This document shows positions 7,830 to 14,555 of a DNA stretch of 14,555 nucleotides, piece by piece. The translations under genes and the position numbers were made by a program. Origin of the DNA: Clostridia bacterium (lineage in GTDB: Bacteria > Bacillota > Clostridia > Christensenellales > Borkfalkiaceae); assembly GCA_029071285.1 (NCBI GenBank), contig JAIEAS010000324.1, forward strand, positions 1-14,555. The letters are read 5' to 3'. The notes beneath the pieces are model-generated. The model saw only the letters and a list, made by a program, of their open reading frames with translations, had not been told where the DNA came from and searched no databases. Positions within the stretch are counted from its first letter, which is position 1, and each line of letters begins with the position of its first letter.

Positions 7830-10184
7830 AACGCCGTTCTGCTCGCCGCCGTTTTCACCGTTTTCGCCGCCCTGGTTTCCGTTTCCGTCGCCTTCGAACG
7901 CTCCGCCCGCGGAGCTTCCGCCAGTAACTTCAACCTGAACCCAGCCGAAGCCGTCGATATACACCTCAACCCAGGCGTGGGCGTTTTTGGCTTTTACCTC
8001 AACCCAGTCGTCCGCGACCGTGTCCGCAACGTAGCCTATGGTGTAGCGCGCGGGCAAGCCGAGCTGTCTGTACAAGAGGGTTGCCGCGCTTGCGTAGTGC
8101 TGGCAGATGCCCTCCTTATAGTCGCGCAAAAATGCAAGCACTATATCGTTTTCATTATCGAGCGCCCGATCGTATTCGAGGTTGTACTCCGCCGAATTCT
8201 GAACGTAAGATGCAACCTTTTTAATTAAGTCTTTATCGCCCGATTTCCAGCCCTGCTCGCTTATTATTTTATCGAGGTAAGCTTTCGTACCGCTCGTCAC
8301 GGCGGTATAGTTTGTATGTACGAATGAGGTGTAACCGCTTACCGCACTGCCCGTAAGCTTGCCTTCGAGGGGATTTGAAATATAATTGTAGCGGTAATAT
8401 TCCAGCGAGTAGTTCTTTGAGTTTCCCGCGTTGTAAACGTCGCTCTTCTGCACGGTGTAGTCGCCGTTTACCGTCATATAATAGGGCAGGTAATAACCCG
8501 TGCCGTACACGGCAATGCTTATATTTTCGGCAGTATAGCCCTCGTTTTTGAGCGAGTCCGCGGCAAGATAGTTGAAGCTGTTGCCCGAGTAGGTCTTGCT
8601 GTATTCCTTTGCCTTGGACCACTTTTTGCCGTCGTAGTTTCCGAAGCTTGTAAGCCTTAAATACACCGTGCCGCCGCTCTGGGTCTTTACGCCGAGCGCG
8701 GTCGTCTCAGGCGCGTCGCTGTCGCCCGTTTCGCCGCCGCTTATGTTTCCGCTCTGGTCTAAATCGCCGACGTTCGCGGGCGAGCCCTCGCCTTTGACGA
8801 TTAATACTCCCTCGTCCCTGGTTATATCGTAGTTGCCAGTAAGGTCGTTTCCGTTTTTATCGCTGATTATCACCTGCGCAATCGTGTTTGCGGTCTGCCC
8901 CGGTTCGGTTCTCGAACCCGAAATCGCAACGTCCGCGGACTGGCCCGAAACAGGCAGGTAGTTGGAAGTAAACTTCCACTCGCGGCAAGTAAGCGGCCTT
9001 CCGTCGTATTCCTTTGAAGCCGAGCCGCTCTGCACGGTAATCGGCCTCGGCGTAACCACGAGCGAGCCTATGGAATAATTTATTTCGTAATTTTCGGTAA
9101 CGTCCTCGCCTAACGAATTGACTATGGTAATCTGCGAAATTTCGTTGGGCGAAATTCCCGCGTTGGTCTGCGAGGCGGGCATAATCAGCTGCGTGATTTC
9201 GTGTCCCGCCAAAAGAGGCGTGCCCGCGTTCAGCGCCCACTCTGGGTTGGCAAGGGGCGTGCCGTCGTACACCTTTTCGCCCGAAGCCGTGCTTATCGTA
9301 ATCGCAATTCCGCGCACGGTAAGCGTGCCGCTGTCGATAACCGCAAGATAGTTTTTGGTAATATCCGTGCCGTTCGCCGCGGCGATTTTTATTTCAACCG
9401 AGTTTTCAACCTCGCCGACGTTTGTAATTCTGCCGACTACTTTCATCGATACGACGCTGTGTCCCGCAAGCGGTGCGCCGCTTATCAGCTCGAAGCTGTC
9501 GGGCGCGGAAAAGAGAGGCAGTCCGTCGTAGGTTTTTGTAAGGGTTGGCGTTACAAAGTGGAACTCTATGGGGTTGACCTTTAAAACGCCCGTGTCTTTA
9601 GTGATTGCGTAGTTTGAGGTAACGTCCTTTTCACCCGCAAAGATTTCCACCTCGGCGGAGTTTTCAACCTCGCCCGCGTCGGTAATACTTGCGTTCATAG
9701 TAACGGACATAGTTTGCCCCGCAACAAGCTTTCCCTTGGTTATTTCCCAATCAGGACTTGTAAGCTCTTCCCCGTCGTAAGTCTTTTCAACTTCCGCAGT
9801 CTTTATAGTTATCGGGCGGGCAATTACCGTAAGGGTGCCCACGCGGTACTCGATAGCGTAGTCCGAGGTTACGTCCGCGCCGTTGGAATCAACTATCGTT
9901 ACGGTTATGTAGTTTAAGCTCGAGCCGACGTCTTCACGGCTGCCCGTAACCGAAGCCTCTATCGTGTGTCCCTTTGCAAGCTTTCCCGAAACCAACTGCC
10001 AGCCGCCGTCGGTCTGCTCCTCGCCGTTGTATGTGAACTCGCGCGAGGCGGATGATATGACCAGCTTGCTGTCGCCGAGGGTAATTACTCCGCCGAGAAT
10101 AAGCCCGAACAGAATAATCAGAACCGAGGCTATGCCTATGACGACAGAGCCGACAATATAAATTATTTTAGATTTTCTCGTCAT
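7695..10184 (-). CDS. membrane-anchored YDG-repeat protein with transglutaminase-like domain (smaller paralogue, frameshifted near its C-terminus)
   Basis: As it stands this encodes 829 residues; restored, it would be 1040. An N-terminal membrane helix (about 7-36) follows MTRKSK. Five YDG repeats fill residues 40-466 (about 85 each). A Gly/Asp-rich linker comes next. The transglutaminase-like region has Cys694 (GICQHYASA), His736 (NAHAWVEVY) and Glu752 (WVQVEVTGG), with the same 42-residue Cys-His and 16-residue His-Glu spacing as the giant paralogue. A Gly/Asn/Glu-rich linker then leads to a sixth repeat cut by the frameshift. The catalytic domain is intact, so the truncated product may still fold and act, with about 20 aberrant residues at its end. 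A GTG at 10190 lies inside the ribosome binding site, so the ATG at 10184-10182 is the better start. The preceding ATPase gene ends 12 bases upstream. Confidence 0.85.
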   Translation of the reverse strand: MTRKSKIIYIVGSVVIGIASVLIILFGLILGGVITLGDSKLVISSASREFTYNGEEQTDGGWQLVSGKLAKGHTIEASVTGSREDVGSSLNYITVTIVDSNGADVTSDYAIEYRVGTLTVIARPITIKTAEVEKTYDGEELTSPDWEITKGKLVAGQTMSVTMNASITDAGEVENSAEVEIFAGEKDVTSNYAITKDTGVLKVNPIEFHFVTPTLTKTYDGLPLFSAPDSFELISGAPLAGHSVVSMKVVGRITNVGEVENSVEIKIAAANGTDITKNYLAVIDSGTLTVRGIAITISTASGEKVYDGTPLANPEWALNAGTPLLAGHEITQLIMPASQTNAGISPNEISQITIVNSLGEDVTENYEINYSIGSLVVTPRPITVQSGSASKEYDGRPLTCREWKFTSNYLPVSGQSADVAISGSRTEPGQTANTIAQVIISDKNGNDLTGNYDITRDEGVLIVKGEGSPANVGDLDQSGNISGGETGDSDAPETTALGVKTQSGGTVYLRLTSFGNYDGKKWSKAKEYSKTYSGNSFNYLAADSLKNEGYTAENISIAVYGTGYYLPYYMTVNGDYTVQKSDVYNAGNSKNYSLEYYRYNYISNPLEGKLTGSAVSGYTSFVHTNYTAVTSGTKAYLDKIISEQGWKSGDKDLIKKVASYVQNSAEYNLEYDRALDNENDIVLAFLRDYKEGICQHYASAATLLYRQLGLPARYTIGYVADTVADDWVEVKAKNAHAWVEVYIDGFGWVQVEVTGGSSAGGAFEGDGNGNQGGENGENGGEQNGVISVKPVTEYYKYDGRTSFRHSGSLQGLSLHLTGFYLQGGSLRQL
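8787..10067 (-). repeat. five N-terminal YDG-type repeats of the smaller transglutaminase protein
   Basis: Residues 40-466 carry units that begin at FTYNGEEQT, EKTYDGEELT, TKTYDGLPLF, EKVYDGTPLA and SKEYDGRPLT, and end in motifs such as GTLTVIARPITI and GSLVVTPRPITV. All belong to the EKxYDGxPL subtype. None has the WVYDGxxH start seen in the giant protein. Confidence 0.8.
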
Positions 10185-10187
10185 AGA

Positions 10188-10196
10188 CACCTCCTT
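10188..10196 (-). promoter_or_regulatory. perfect ribosome binding site that fixes the start of the smaller transglutaminase gene
   Basis: The coding strand reads AAGGAGGTG, fully complementary to the 16S rRNA tail, with five bases between GGAGG and the ATG at 10184. The GTG at 10190-10188 is part of this site and has no ribosome binding site of its own, so it is unlikely to be a start. Confidence 0.85.
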
Positions 10197-11303
10197 TTAA
10201 GCGTTATGCTCTAATCGTTTTACGAAGTTTTTGCAGAGGATTAAATTTTCCTCACCGAACAATTCGTCCATATATCTTACAAGCTTTTCCGCGTTGTTGC
10301 GGATATAAACGGGGTTCTGCATTCCGAGCTTGCGCATTACTTTTTTAGCAAGTATGTCGTCCAAAGCTTCAAGCTCGGTTCCGCCGCAGCTCACGTAAAT
10401 AGGAATATAACTTTCTATCTGCTTCATTATACGGTTGCCGAAGGTTATATGGAATTTCTCTATCAGATACTTATCAAGCTTTTCAAGTCTGCGCTTGTTT
10501 CTTTCACTCAGGCAGTACTCCTGCTGCGCTTCCTCTATTAGCTTTTCAAACCGTTCGTGGGTTATATGAAGGCGTTTTGTTTTGGGTGCGATAAAGGGTT
10601 CGGCTTTACTGTCGAGGTCCATTATCATTGCTCTGTCGTAGACTTTGTCCGAGATTGCAAACGTAGAGTCGTCGTTATTTGCCGTGCCTATAAACCACAT
10701 ATTTTCGGGAAGTTTTATATGTCCGTCCTTCATCTGTTCGGGGTCGTGCTCCCACTCGTCGGTTACTACGCACAGCTGTCTTTTATCCGCGTCGGGAAGT
10801 TCTAAAAGTGATAAGAATTCTGCAAAGTAATACTCTACTCTTGCAATGTTCATTTCGTCGAGGACGGTTACGTATATATCCTTGCTGTAATTCGCCTCGT
10901 ACATTTTCTTTAATAAATCCGTTTCATTGAAGCGTTTGGTGAACTCGTTGAAGTAGCCTATTAAATCCGTGCGTTCCTTCCACATGGGCTGTACGGGGAT
11001 TACCGTTGAGGTATTATCCAGAAACTCGCCGAAGGCGTACGCGAGCGAGGTTTTACCCGTACCCGACATACCCTGCAATATGAGAATATGCGATACCGCC
11101 ATTCCCGCAACGAACCTGCGGATATCCGCTTCGCTGTAATACAGTTTGAGTTTATATGCAGAGTAATTCCTGAACTTCTCGCAAAGTCCTTTGAGGGTTA
11201 CCGTTTCGTCGTACTCCGCGCGGGTGAAGCTTAATTTACTCTTATCCAGTTTCGTAAGTCCGTCAAACCTTATTCCGTCCTCGCTCACCTTCTCGGCGGA
11301 TTT
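10197..11303 (-). repeat. paralogous direct repeat, copy 2 of the ATPase core
   Basis: The last 368 codons plus stop correspond to 13334-14440. I count six amino-acid differences (Lys/Arg, His/Arg, Ile/Val, Tyr/Phe, Ile/Val, Val/Ile), against many silent base changes scattered through most of the length. Homology ends abruptly at the linker, upstream of the KSAEKVSEDG segment. Confidence 0.9.
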
Positions 11304-11588
11304 GCTCTGCGCATTTGTTGAAACGCTTTGACCTTCAATCACAACCTCGACTTCCGCGGGCTTTTCCTTTTTACTCTTTAAAATCAAGGTTACGAATAAA
11401 ACCGCAAGCAGTACGGGCAGTAATATCAGCAGTGTTGCAATCACGTAAATAATTTCGGAGTGCGCAAAAGCTCCGTCCGCGCGCTTTACGTAAAAAGCGA
11501 GCGCGGCGGCAAGCAGTACTCCCAGAACTGCAACTACGCCGGCAATTACGCCGTATATTATCTTTTTGGTTTTACCGCTGAGTTTCAT
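10197..11588 (-). CDS. membrane-anchored McrB-family AAA+ NTPase (copy 2)
   Basis: A 463-residue protein. Two hydrophobic helices (about 10-32 and 46-70) form a hairpin anchor, followed by a polar linker to about residue 95 and a cytosolic AAA+ module. Visible motifs are Walker A GMSGTGKT (173-180), PMWKERTDLIGYFN (201-214), Walker B VTVLDEMN (240-247) followed by ARVEYYFAEFLSLLE, sensor-1-like TANNDD (302-307), and SDKVYDRA (313-320) with a likely arginine finger at Arg319. The LDEMNxARVEYYF and SDKVxDRA signatures mark the McrB (GTPase of type IV restriction) branch rather than MoxR. The N-terminal DNA-recognition domain of classical McrB is absent and is replaced by the membrane anchor. 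Nucleotide preference cannot be told from sequence. The ATG follows directly on the stop of the coiled-coil gene (TAAATG), which suggests coupled synthesis and a shared complex. Confidence 0.85.
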   Translation of the reverse strand: MKLSGKTKKIIYGVIAGVVAVLGVLLAAALAFYVKRADGAFAHSEIIYVIATLLILLPVLLAVLFVTLILKSKKEKPAEVEVVIEGQSVSTNAQSKSAEKVSEDGIRFDGLTKLDKSKLSFTRAEYDETVTLKGLCEKFRNYSAYKLKLYYSEADIRRFVAGMAVSHILILQGMSGTGKTSLAYAFGEFLDNTSTVIPVQPMWKERTDLIGYFNEFTKRFNETDLLKKMYEANYSKDIYVTVLDEMNIARVEYYFAEFLSLLELPDADKRQLCVVTDEWEHDPEQMKDGHIKLPENMWFIGTANNDDSTFAISDKVYDRAMIMDLDSKAEPFIAPKTKRLHITHERFEKLIEEAQQEYCLSERNKRRLEKLDKYLIEKFHITFGNRIMKQIESYIPIYVSCGGTELEALDDILAKKVMRKLGMQNPVYIRNNAEKLVRYMDELFGEENLILCKNFVKRLEHNA

Positions 11589-13319
11589 TTATTCCCCGTC
11601 GGGCGTTTCGTCCTTGCTTTGGTTTTCGTTTTTGTTTTCGGGCTTTAATACCTCGCGCCGGATTTTCTTTTTTGTCTTTTTCCACTCCTCTTTGAAGAGA
11701 GTTTTTAAGGCGTTGTACTGCTTTTCAAGATAGTCGAAATCCGCCTCGTCCGTAAAGTCGCCCGCGTCCACTCCGTGCTGTTTTTTCAGCGCGTTCAGCT
11801 GCGCGTCGGTTAAAAGCTTTTCGTTTTGCAGTTTTTCAAGCTGTTCGGAAAGAGTCCGCACACCGCCGTCCAGCTGATTTTTTTCGCCGAGAAGAACGGC
11901 GTATTTTTCTGCCGCCCGCTCGCGTTCGACCTGAATCTGCTCCTGTAAGTAATCGAGCTTTTTGTCGTTCAGCCCGTTTATATTTTCCACTTCCTGCGCG
12001 TGTTCTGCGTTGATATTTTCAATCTCCTGCGCGTGAAGCTCGTTCACATTTTGAATTTGTTTTGCGCACTCATCGGCTGCCGCCTGCAGCTCGTTCGCGT
12101 GCTGTAATTTAAGATTTATCTCTTCCTCGTTGCGCCGCGAAATTTCTTCGTTCAGACTCTGGATATTTCCGTTAAGCCGCACGATATCGCCGTTCAGTTT
12201 TTCGATTTCTGTCCGCGCCGCGCCGAGTGCGAGGCTGTCGTCCTCTAAGCTGCGGTTGAGCTGTTCGAGTAAAAGCATATACTCTTCCGCGCCCTTGCCC
12301 GTCTGCTCGATCCGCTTTTTCAAGCTCTTTATCCGGTCCTTCAGCTTGCGCTGCTCCTCTTCCTCTTCCTGCTTTAAAAGGCTGTCAAGCCGCGCTTTGA
12401 GTTCACCGCGGATTCCCAGACCGTGCTCGTAAGTCAAAAACGACAGCAGTGCGATAACTTCGGCAAAGTCCGCGGCGGCGTCCTCGTTAAAAGGGCTTAA
12501 AACCTCGGTGGTCTGCTTTATTTCGAAGCCGTCCTTATCGTAAGCTGCAAGGAAATAATACAGCTCCTTCGCGCCCTTGAAGTGCTTGTTCATTTTCAGC
12601 ACGTTGGTTTCGGTTATGGGCGGCTTTAACATAGGCGACTTTGAAACCGCTTCCATAAGCGGAGTTGCATGCAGCATAGTAACCGTCTTTAAAATTAAAT
12701 CAAGTCTGTCTATTTCACCCTTCACGGGGTTGCGGGCGGATATGTATTCGTCGTTTACAATGCGCTCGTCAAGCTTAATTTCAACCGCGGTGTTTTTGTT
12801 GCCCGAGTGGATATTCTTATTTACGCGCAGACTGCCCGAGTAAGAATTTGTCAGCTCGCAGATTTTTTCGTACCGGTAGGAAACGAAGTCTCTGAGATAC
12901 ACGAGCAGCATATACAAAAATCTGTTTTCGTAAACCGCGTAGTCGGTAAGTCTTTCAACCGTGAACAGCTTGTCGGGCACAATGTCCTCGCCCTCGGTTT
13001 CGCGGGTGAGTAAATTGCTGTGGCGGGCGAGGTGCTCGACCGATTCACGCGAAACCTGTTTGACCTTTTCGATAGGCACTACCTCGCCGTTGCTGCGGAT
13101 AAACTGCCTCTCTTCGTCAATGGCTTTTTCAATATGCTCCAGCCCCTTTTCAACCGCTTCAATCCAGTCAACGTCGATTTTGCACTCGGTTTTAACAACC
13201 TCTATTCTGTCCGAATCGGGGTTGGCTGAGATTATCCTTTTAAGCTGTCTTTCGCTGCCTTCGGAAGTACGCTTTCTGTACTCCTGCAGGGCGCGGAAGA
13301 AAATATCGAGGCTGCTCAT
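11589..13319 (-). CDS. DUF2357-like/coiled-coil partner protein of the McrB-like ATPases (tentative)
   Basis: A 576-residue cytosolic protein without signal peptide or membrane helix. The first 300 residues are globular and contain VPDKLFTVERLTDYAVYENR (about 114-133) and, near residues 229-246, SPMLKPPITETNVLKM. These resemble, at the level of pattern only, the N-terminal DUF2357 region found in proteins that pair with McrB-type ATPases. From about residue 303 to 530 comes a long heptad-rich coiled coil, with an acidic run at its start and a local repeat built on HAQEIENIN and HAQEVENIN. A charged Lys-rich and Asp/Glu-rich tail closes it. I see no PD-(D/E)XK nuclease motif, which many McrC-type partners carry. 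The ATG at 13319 sits three bases after AAGGTG; the GTG two codons upstream lies within that site. The gene lies between the two ATPase copies with almost no gap, so the product probably binds them. Confidence 0.7.
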   Translation of the reverse strand: MSSLDIFFRALQEYRKRTSEGSERQLKRIISANPDSDRIEVVKTECKIDVDWIEAVEKGLEHIEKAIDEERQFIRSNGEVVPIEKVKQVSRESVEHLARHSNLLTRETEGEDIVPDKLFTVERLTDYAVYENRFLYMLLVYLRDFVSYRYEKICELTNSYSGSLRVNKNIHSGNKNTAVEIKLDERIVNDEYISARNPVKGEIDRLDLILKTVTMLHATPLMEAVSKSPMLKPPITETNVLKMNKHFKGAKELYYFLAAYDKDGFEIKQTTEVLSPFNEDAAADFAEVIALLSFLTYEHGLGIRGELKARLDSLLKQEEEEEQRKLKDRIKSLKKRIEQTGKGAEEYMLLLEQLNRSLEDDSLALGAARTEIEKLNGDIVRLNGNIQSLNEEISRRNEEEINLKLQHANELQAAADECAKQIQNVNELHAQEIENINAEHAQEVENINGLNDKKLDYLQEQIQVERERAAEKYAVLLGEKNQLDGGVRTLSEQLEKLQNEKLLTDAQLNALKKQHGVDAGDFTDEADFDYLEKQYNALKTLFKEEWKKTKKKIRREVLKPENKNENQSKDETPDGE

Positions 13320-13322
13320 ATT

Positions 13323-13328
13323 CACCTT
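13323..13328 (-). promoter_or_regulatory. ribosome binding site of the coiled-coil gene
   Basis: AAGGTG on the coding strand, before ATG 13319-13317. The overlapping GTG at 13325-13323 has only T/A-rich sequence upstream, so the ATG start is preferred and the protein loses two residues compared with the longest reading. Confidence 0.65.
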
Positions 13329-13333
13329 AAAAA

Positions 13334-14440
13334 TTAAGCGTTGTGTTCAAGTCTTTTTACGAAGTTTTTGCAGAGGATAAGATTTTCCTCGCCGAATAAT
13401 TCGTCCATATACCTTATAAGCTTTTCCGCATTGTTGCGGATATAAACGGGGTTCTGCATACCCAGCTTGCGCATTACTTTTTTTGCAAGTATGTCGTCCA
13501 GTGCTTCAAGCTCGGTTCCGCCGCAGCTCACGTATACGGGTATGAAGCTCTCTATCTGCTTCATTATACGGTTGCCGAACGTTATATGGAATTTTTCTAT
13601 CAGATACTTATCCAGCTTTTCAAGTCTGCGCTTGTTTCTCTCGCTTAAACAGTACTCCTGCTGCGCTTCCTCTACAAGCTTTTCAAACCGTTCGTGGGTT
13701 ATATGCAGCCGTTTCGTCTTGGGTGCGATAAAGGGTTCGGCTTTGCTGTCCAAATCCATTATCATTGCTCTGTCGTACACCTTATCCGAGATTGCAAATG
13801 TTGAGTCGTCGTTATTTGCCGTGCCTATAAACCACATATTTTCGGGCAGCTTTATATGTCCGTCCTTCATCTGCTCGGGGTCGCGTTCCCACTCGTCTGT
13901 TACTACGCACAGCTGTCTTTTATCCGCGTCGGGAAGTTCTAAAAGTGATAAGAATTCTGCAAAGTAATACTCTACTCTTGCAATGTTCATTTCGTCGAGG
14001 ACGGTTACGTATATATCCTTGCTGTAATTCGCCTCGTACATTTTCTTTAATAAGTCCGTTTCGTTGAAGCGTTTGGTGAACTCGTTGAAATACCCTATTA
14101 AATCCGTGCGTTCCTTCCACATGGGCTGTACGGGGATTACCGTCGAAGTATTGTCCAAGAATTCGCCGAAGGCATACGCGAGCGAAGTTTTACCCGTACC
14201 CGACATACCTTGCAATATGAGAATATGCGATACAGCCATTCCCGCGACGAACCTGCGGATATCCGCTTCGCTGTAATACAGTTTGAGTTTGTACGCAGAG
14301 TAATTTCTGAACTTCTCGCAAAGACCCCTCAGGGTTACAGTCTCGTCGTACTCCGCGCGGGTGAAGCTTAATTTACTCTTGTCTAATTTCGTAAGTCCGT
14401 CAAATCTTATTCCGTCCTCGCTCACCTTTTCGGCGGATTT
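13334..14440 (-). repeat. paralogous direct repeat, copy 1 of the ATPase core
   Basis: This pairs with 10197-11303 in the same orientation, about 3.1 kb apart, with the coiled-coil gene and the other copy's membrane anchor between. Recombination between the copies could delete the coiled-coil gene and one ATPase in a single step. Confidence 0.9.
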
Positions 14441-14555
14441 TGCCGAGGGCTTGGACGAGTTTTTTAAATCGACTGAGCCGCTCTTTATGTGCAGAACCTC
14501 GGGCGGTTTTACGTTGCCGACCATAATCCAGACGACGATTCCCCCGACGATTAAC
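13334..14555 (-). CDS. membrane-anchored McrB-family AAA+ NTPase (copy 1, N-terminus beyond window)
   Basis: The frame is open to the window edge. The ATG at 14524 is probably internal, because the codons before it read LIVGGIVVWI, the end of a membrane helix that runs out of the window. After a 26-residue linker unrelated to that of copy 2 comes the same 368-residue AAA+ module. Counting from the ATG at 14524, it has Walker A GMSGTGKT at 106-113, Walker B LDEMN at 176-180, TANNDD at 235-240 and SDKVYDRA at 246-253. All catalytic motifs are intact and identical to copy 2, so both should be active and could form mixed hexamers. The stop lies 14 bases before the ATG of the coiled-coil gene. Confidence 0.8.
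   Translation of the reverse strand, partial: LIVGGIVVWIMVGNVKPPEVLHIKSGSVDLKNSSKPSAKSAEKVSEDGIRFDGLTKLDKSKLSFTRAEYDETVTLRGLCEKFRNYSAYKLKLYYSEADIRRFVAGMAVSHILILQGMSGTGKTSLAYAFGEFLDNTSTVIPVQPMWKERTDLIGYFNEFTKRFNETDLLKKMYEANYSKDIYVTVLDEMNIARVEYYFAEFLSLLELPDADKRQLCVVTDEWERDPEQMKDGHIKLPENMWFIGTANNDDSTFAISDKVYDRAMIMDLDSKAEPFIAPKTKRLHITHERFEKLVEEAQQEYCLSERNKRRLEKLDKYLIEKFHITFGNRIMKQIESFIPVYVSCGGTELEALDDILAKKVMRKLGMQNPVYIRNNAEKLIRYMDELFGEENLILCKNFVKRLEHNA

Noticed and set aside
10185..10190. GTG start two codons upstream of the smaller transglutaminase ATG
   Set aside because: It is part of the AAGGAGGTG ribosome binding site and lacks one of its own.
10197..11588. MoxR-type ATPase
   Set aside because: Walker B and following residues (LDEMNIARVEYYF) and SDKVYDRA are McrB-branch signatures; MoxR has DEINRA-type motifs.

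Overview
The window is one uninterrupted minus-strand transcription unit. It runs from beyond the right edge (14555) to beyond the left edge (1). No gap between genes exceeds about 15 bases, and no internal promoter, terminator, RNA gene, CRISPR array or insertion sequence is visible. Strong AAGGAGG-type ribosome binding sites, the tsaE-tsaB order followed by what looks like rimI, and membrane-anchored YDG-repeat transglutaminases suggest a Gram-positive Bacillota, probably an uncultured Clostridia of the gut type. That placement is inference from gene content only.

In order of transcription (right to left): (1) an McrB-family AAA+ NTPase whose start lies outside the window, with part of an N-terminal membrane segment visible at the edge (13334-14555); (2) a 576-residue protein with a globular N-terminal part that faintly resembles the DUF2357/McrC-like partners of McrB, followed by a long coiled coil (11589-13319); (3) a second McrB-family NTPase (10197-11588), nearly identical to the first over its last 368 residues but carrying its own two-helix membrane anchor; (4) a membrane-anchored extracellular transglutaminase-like protein with YDG/MBG-type Ig-like repeats, broken by a single-base frameshift after the catalytic domain (10184-7061); (5) a giant 2006-residue paralogue with the same plan (7045-1025); (6) tsaE, (7) tsaB and (8) the first codons of a probable rimI, which are housekeeping tRNA t6A and ribosome-modification genes.

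The two transglutaminases share one plan: N-terminal membrane helix, array of YDG repeats (5 or about 15), glycine-rich linker, transglutaminase-like domain with Cys-His-Glu, then exactly three more YDG repeats. This shared plan proves that the open reading frames at 7695-10184 and 7061-7669 were one gene.

Taken together, genes 1 to 5 look like an inside-outside system. Two membrane-tethered McrB-like motors and a cytosolic coiled-coil partner face the cytoplasm, and two very long repeat proteins with thiol-enzyme domains face outward. The layout recalls the known MoxR-DUF58-transglutaminase operons, but with McrB-type ATPases and a coiled-coil DUF2357-like protein in place of MoxR and DUF58. 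I do not know a described system with this composition. The function (envelope crosslinking or remodelling, adhesion, or defence) is open.
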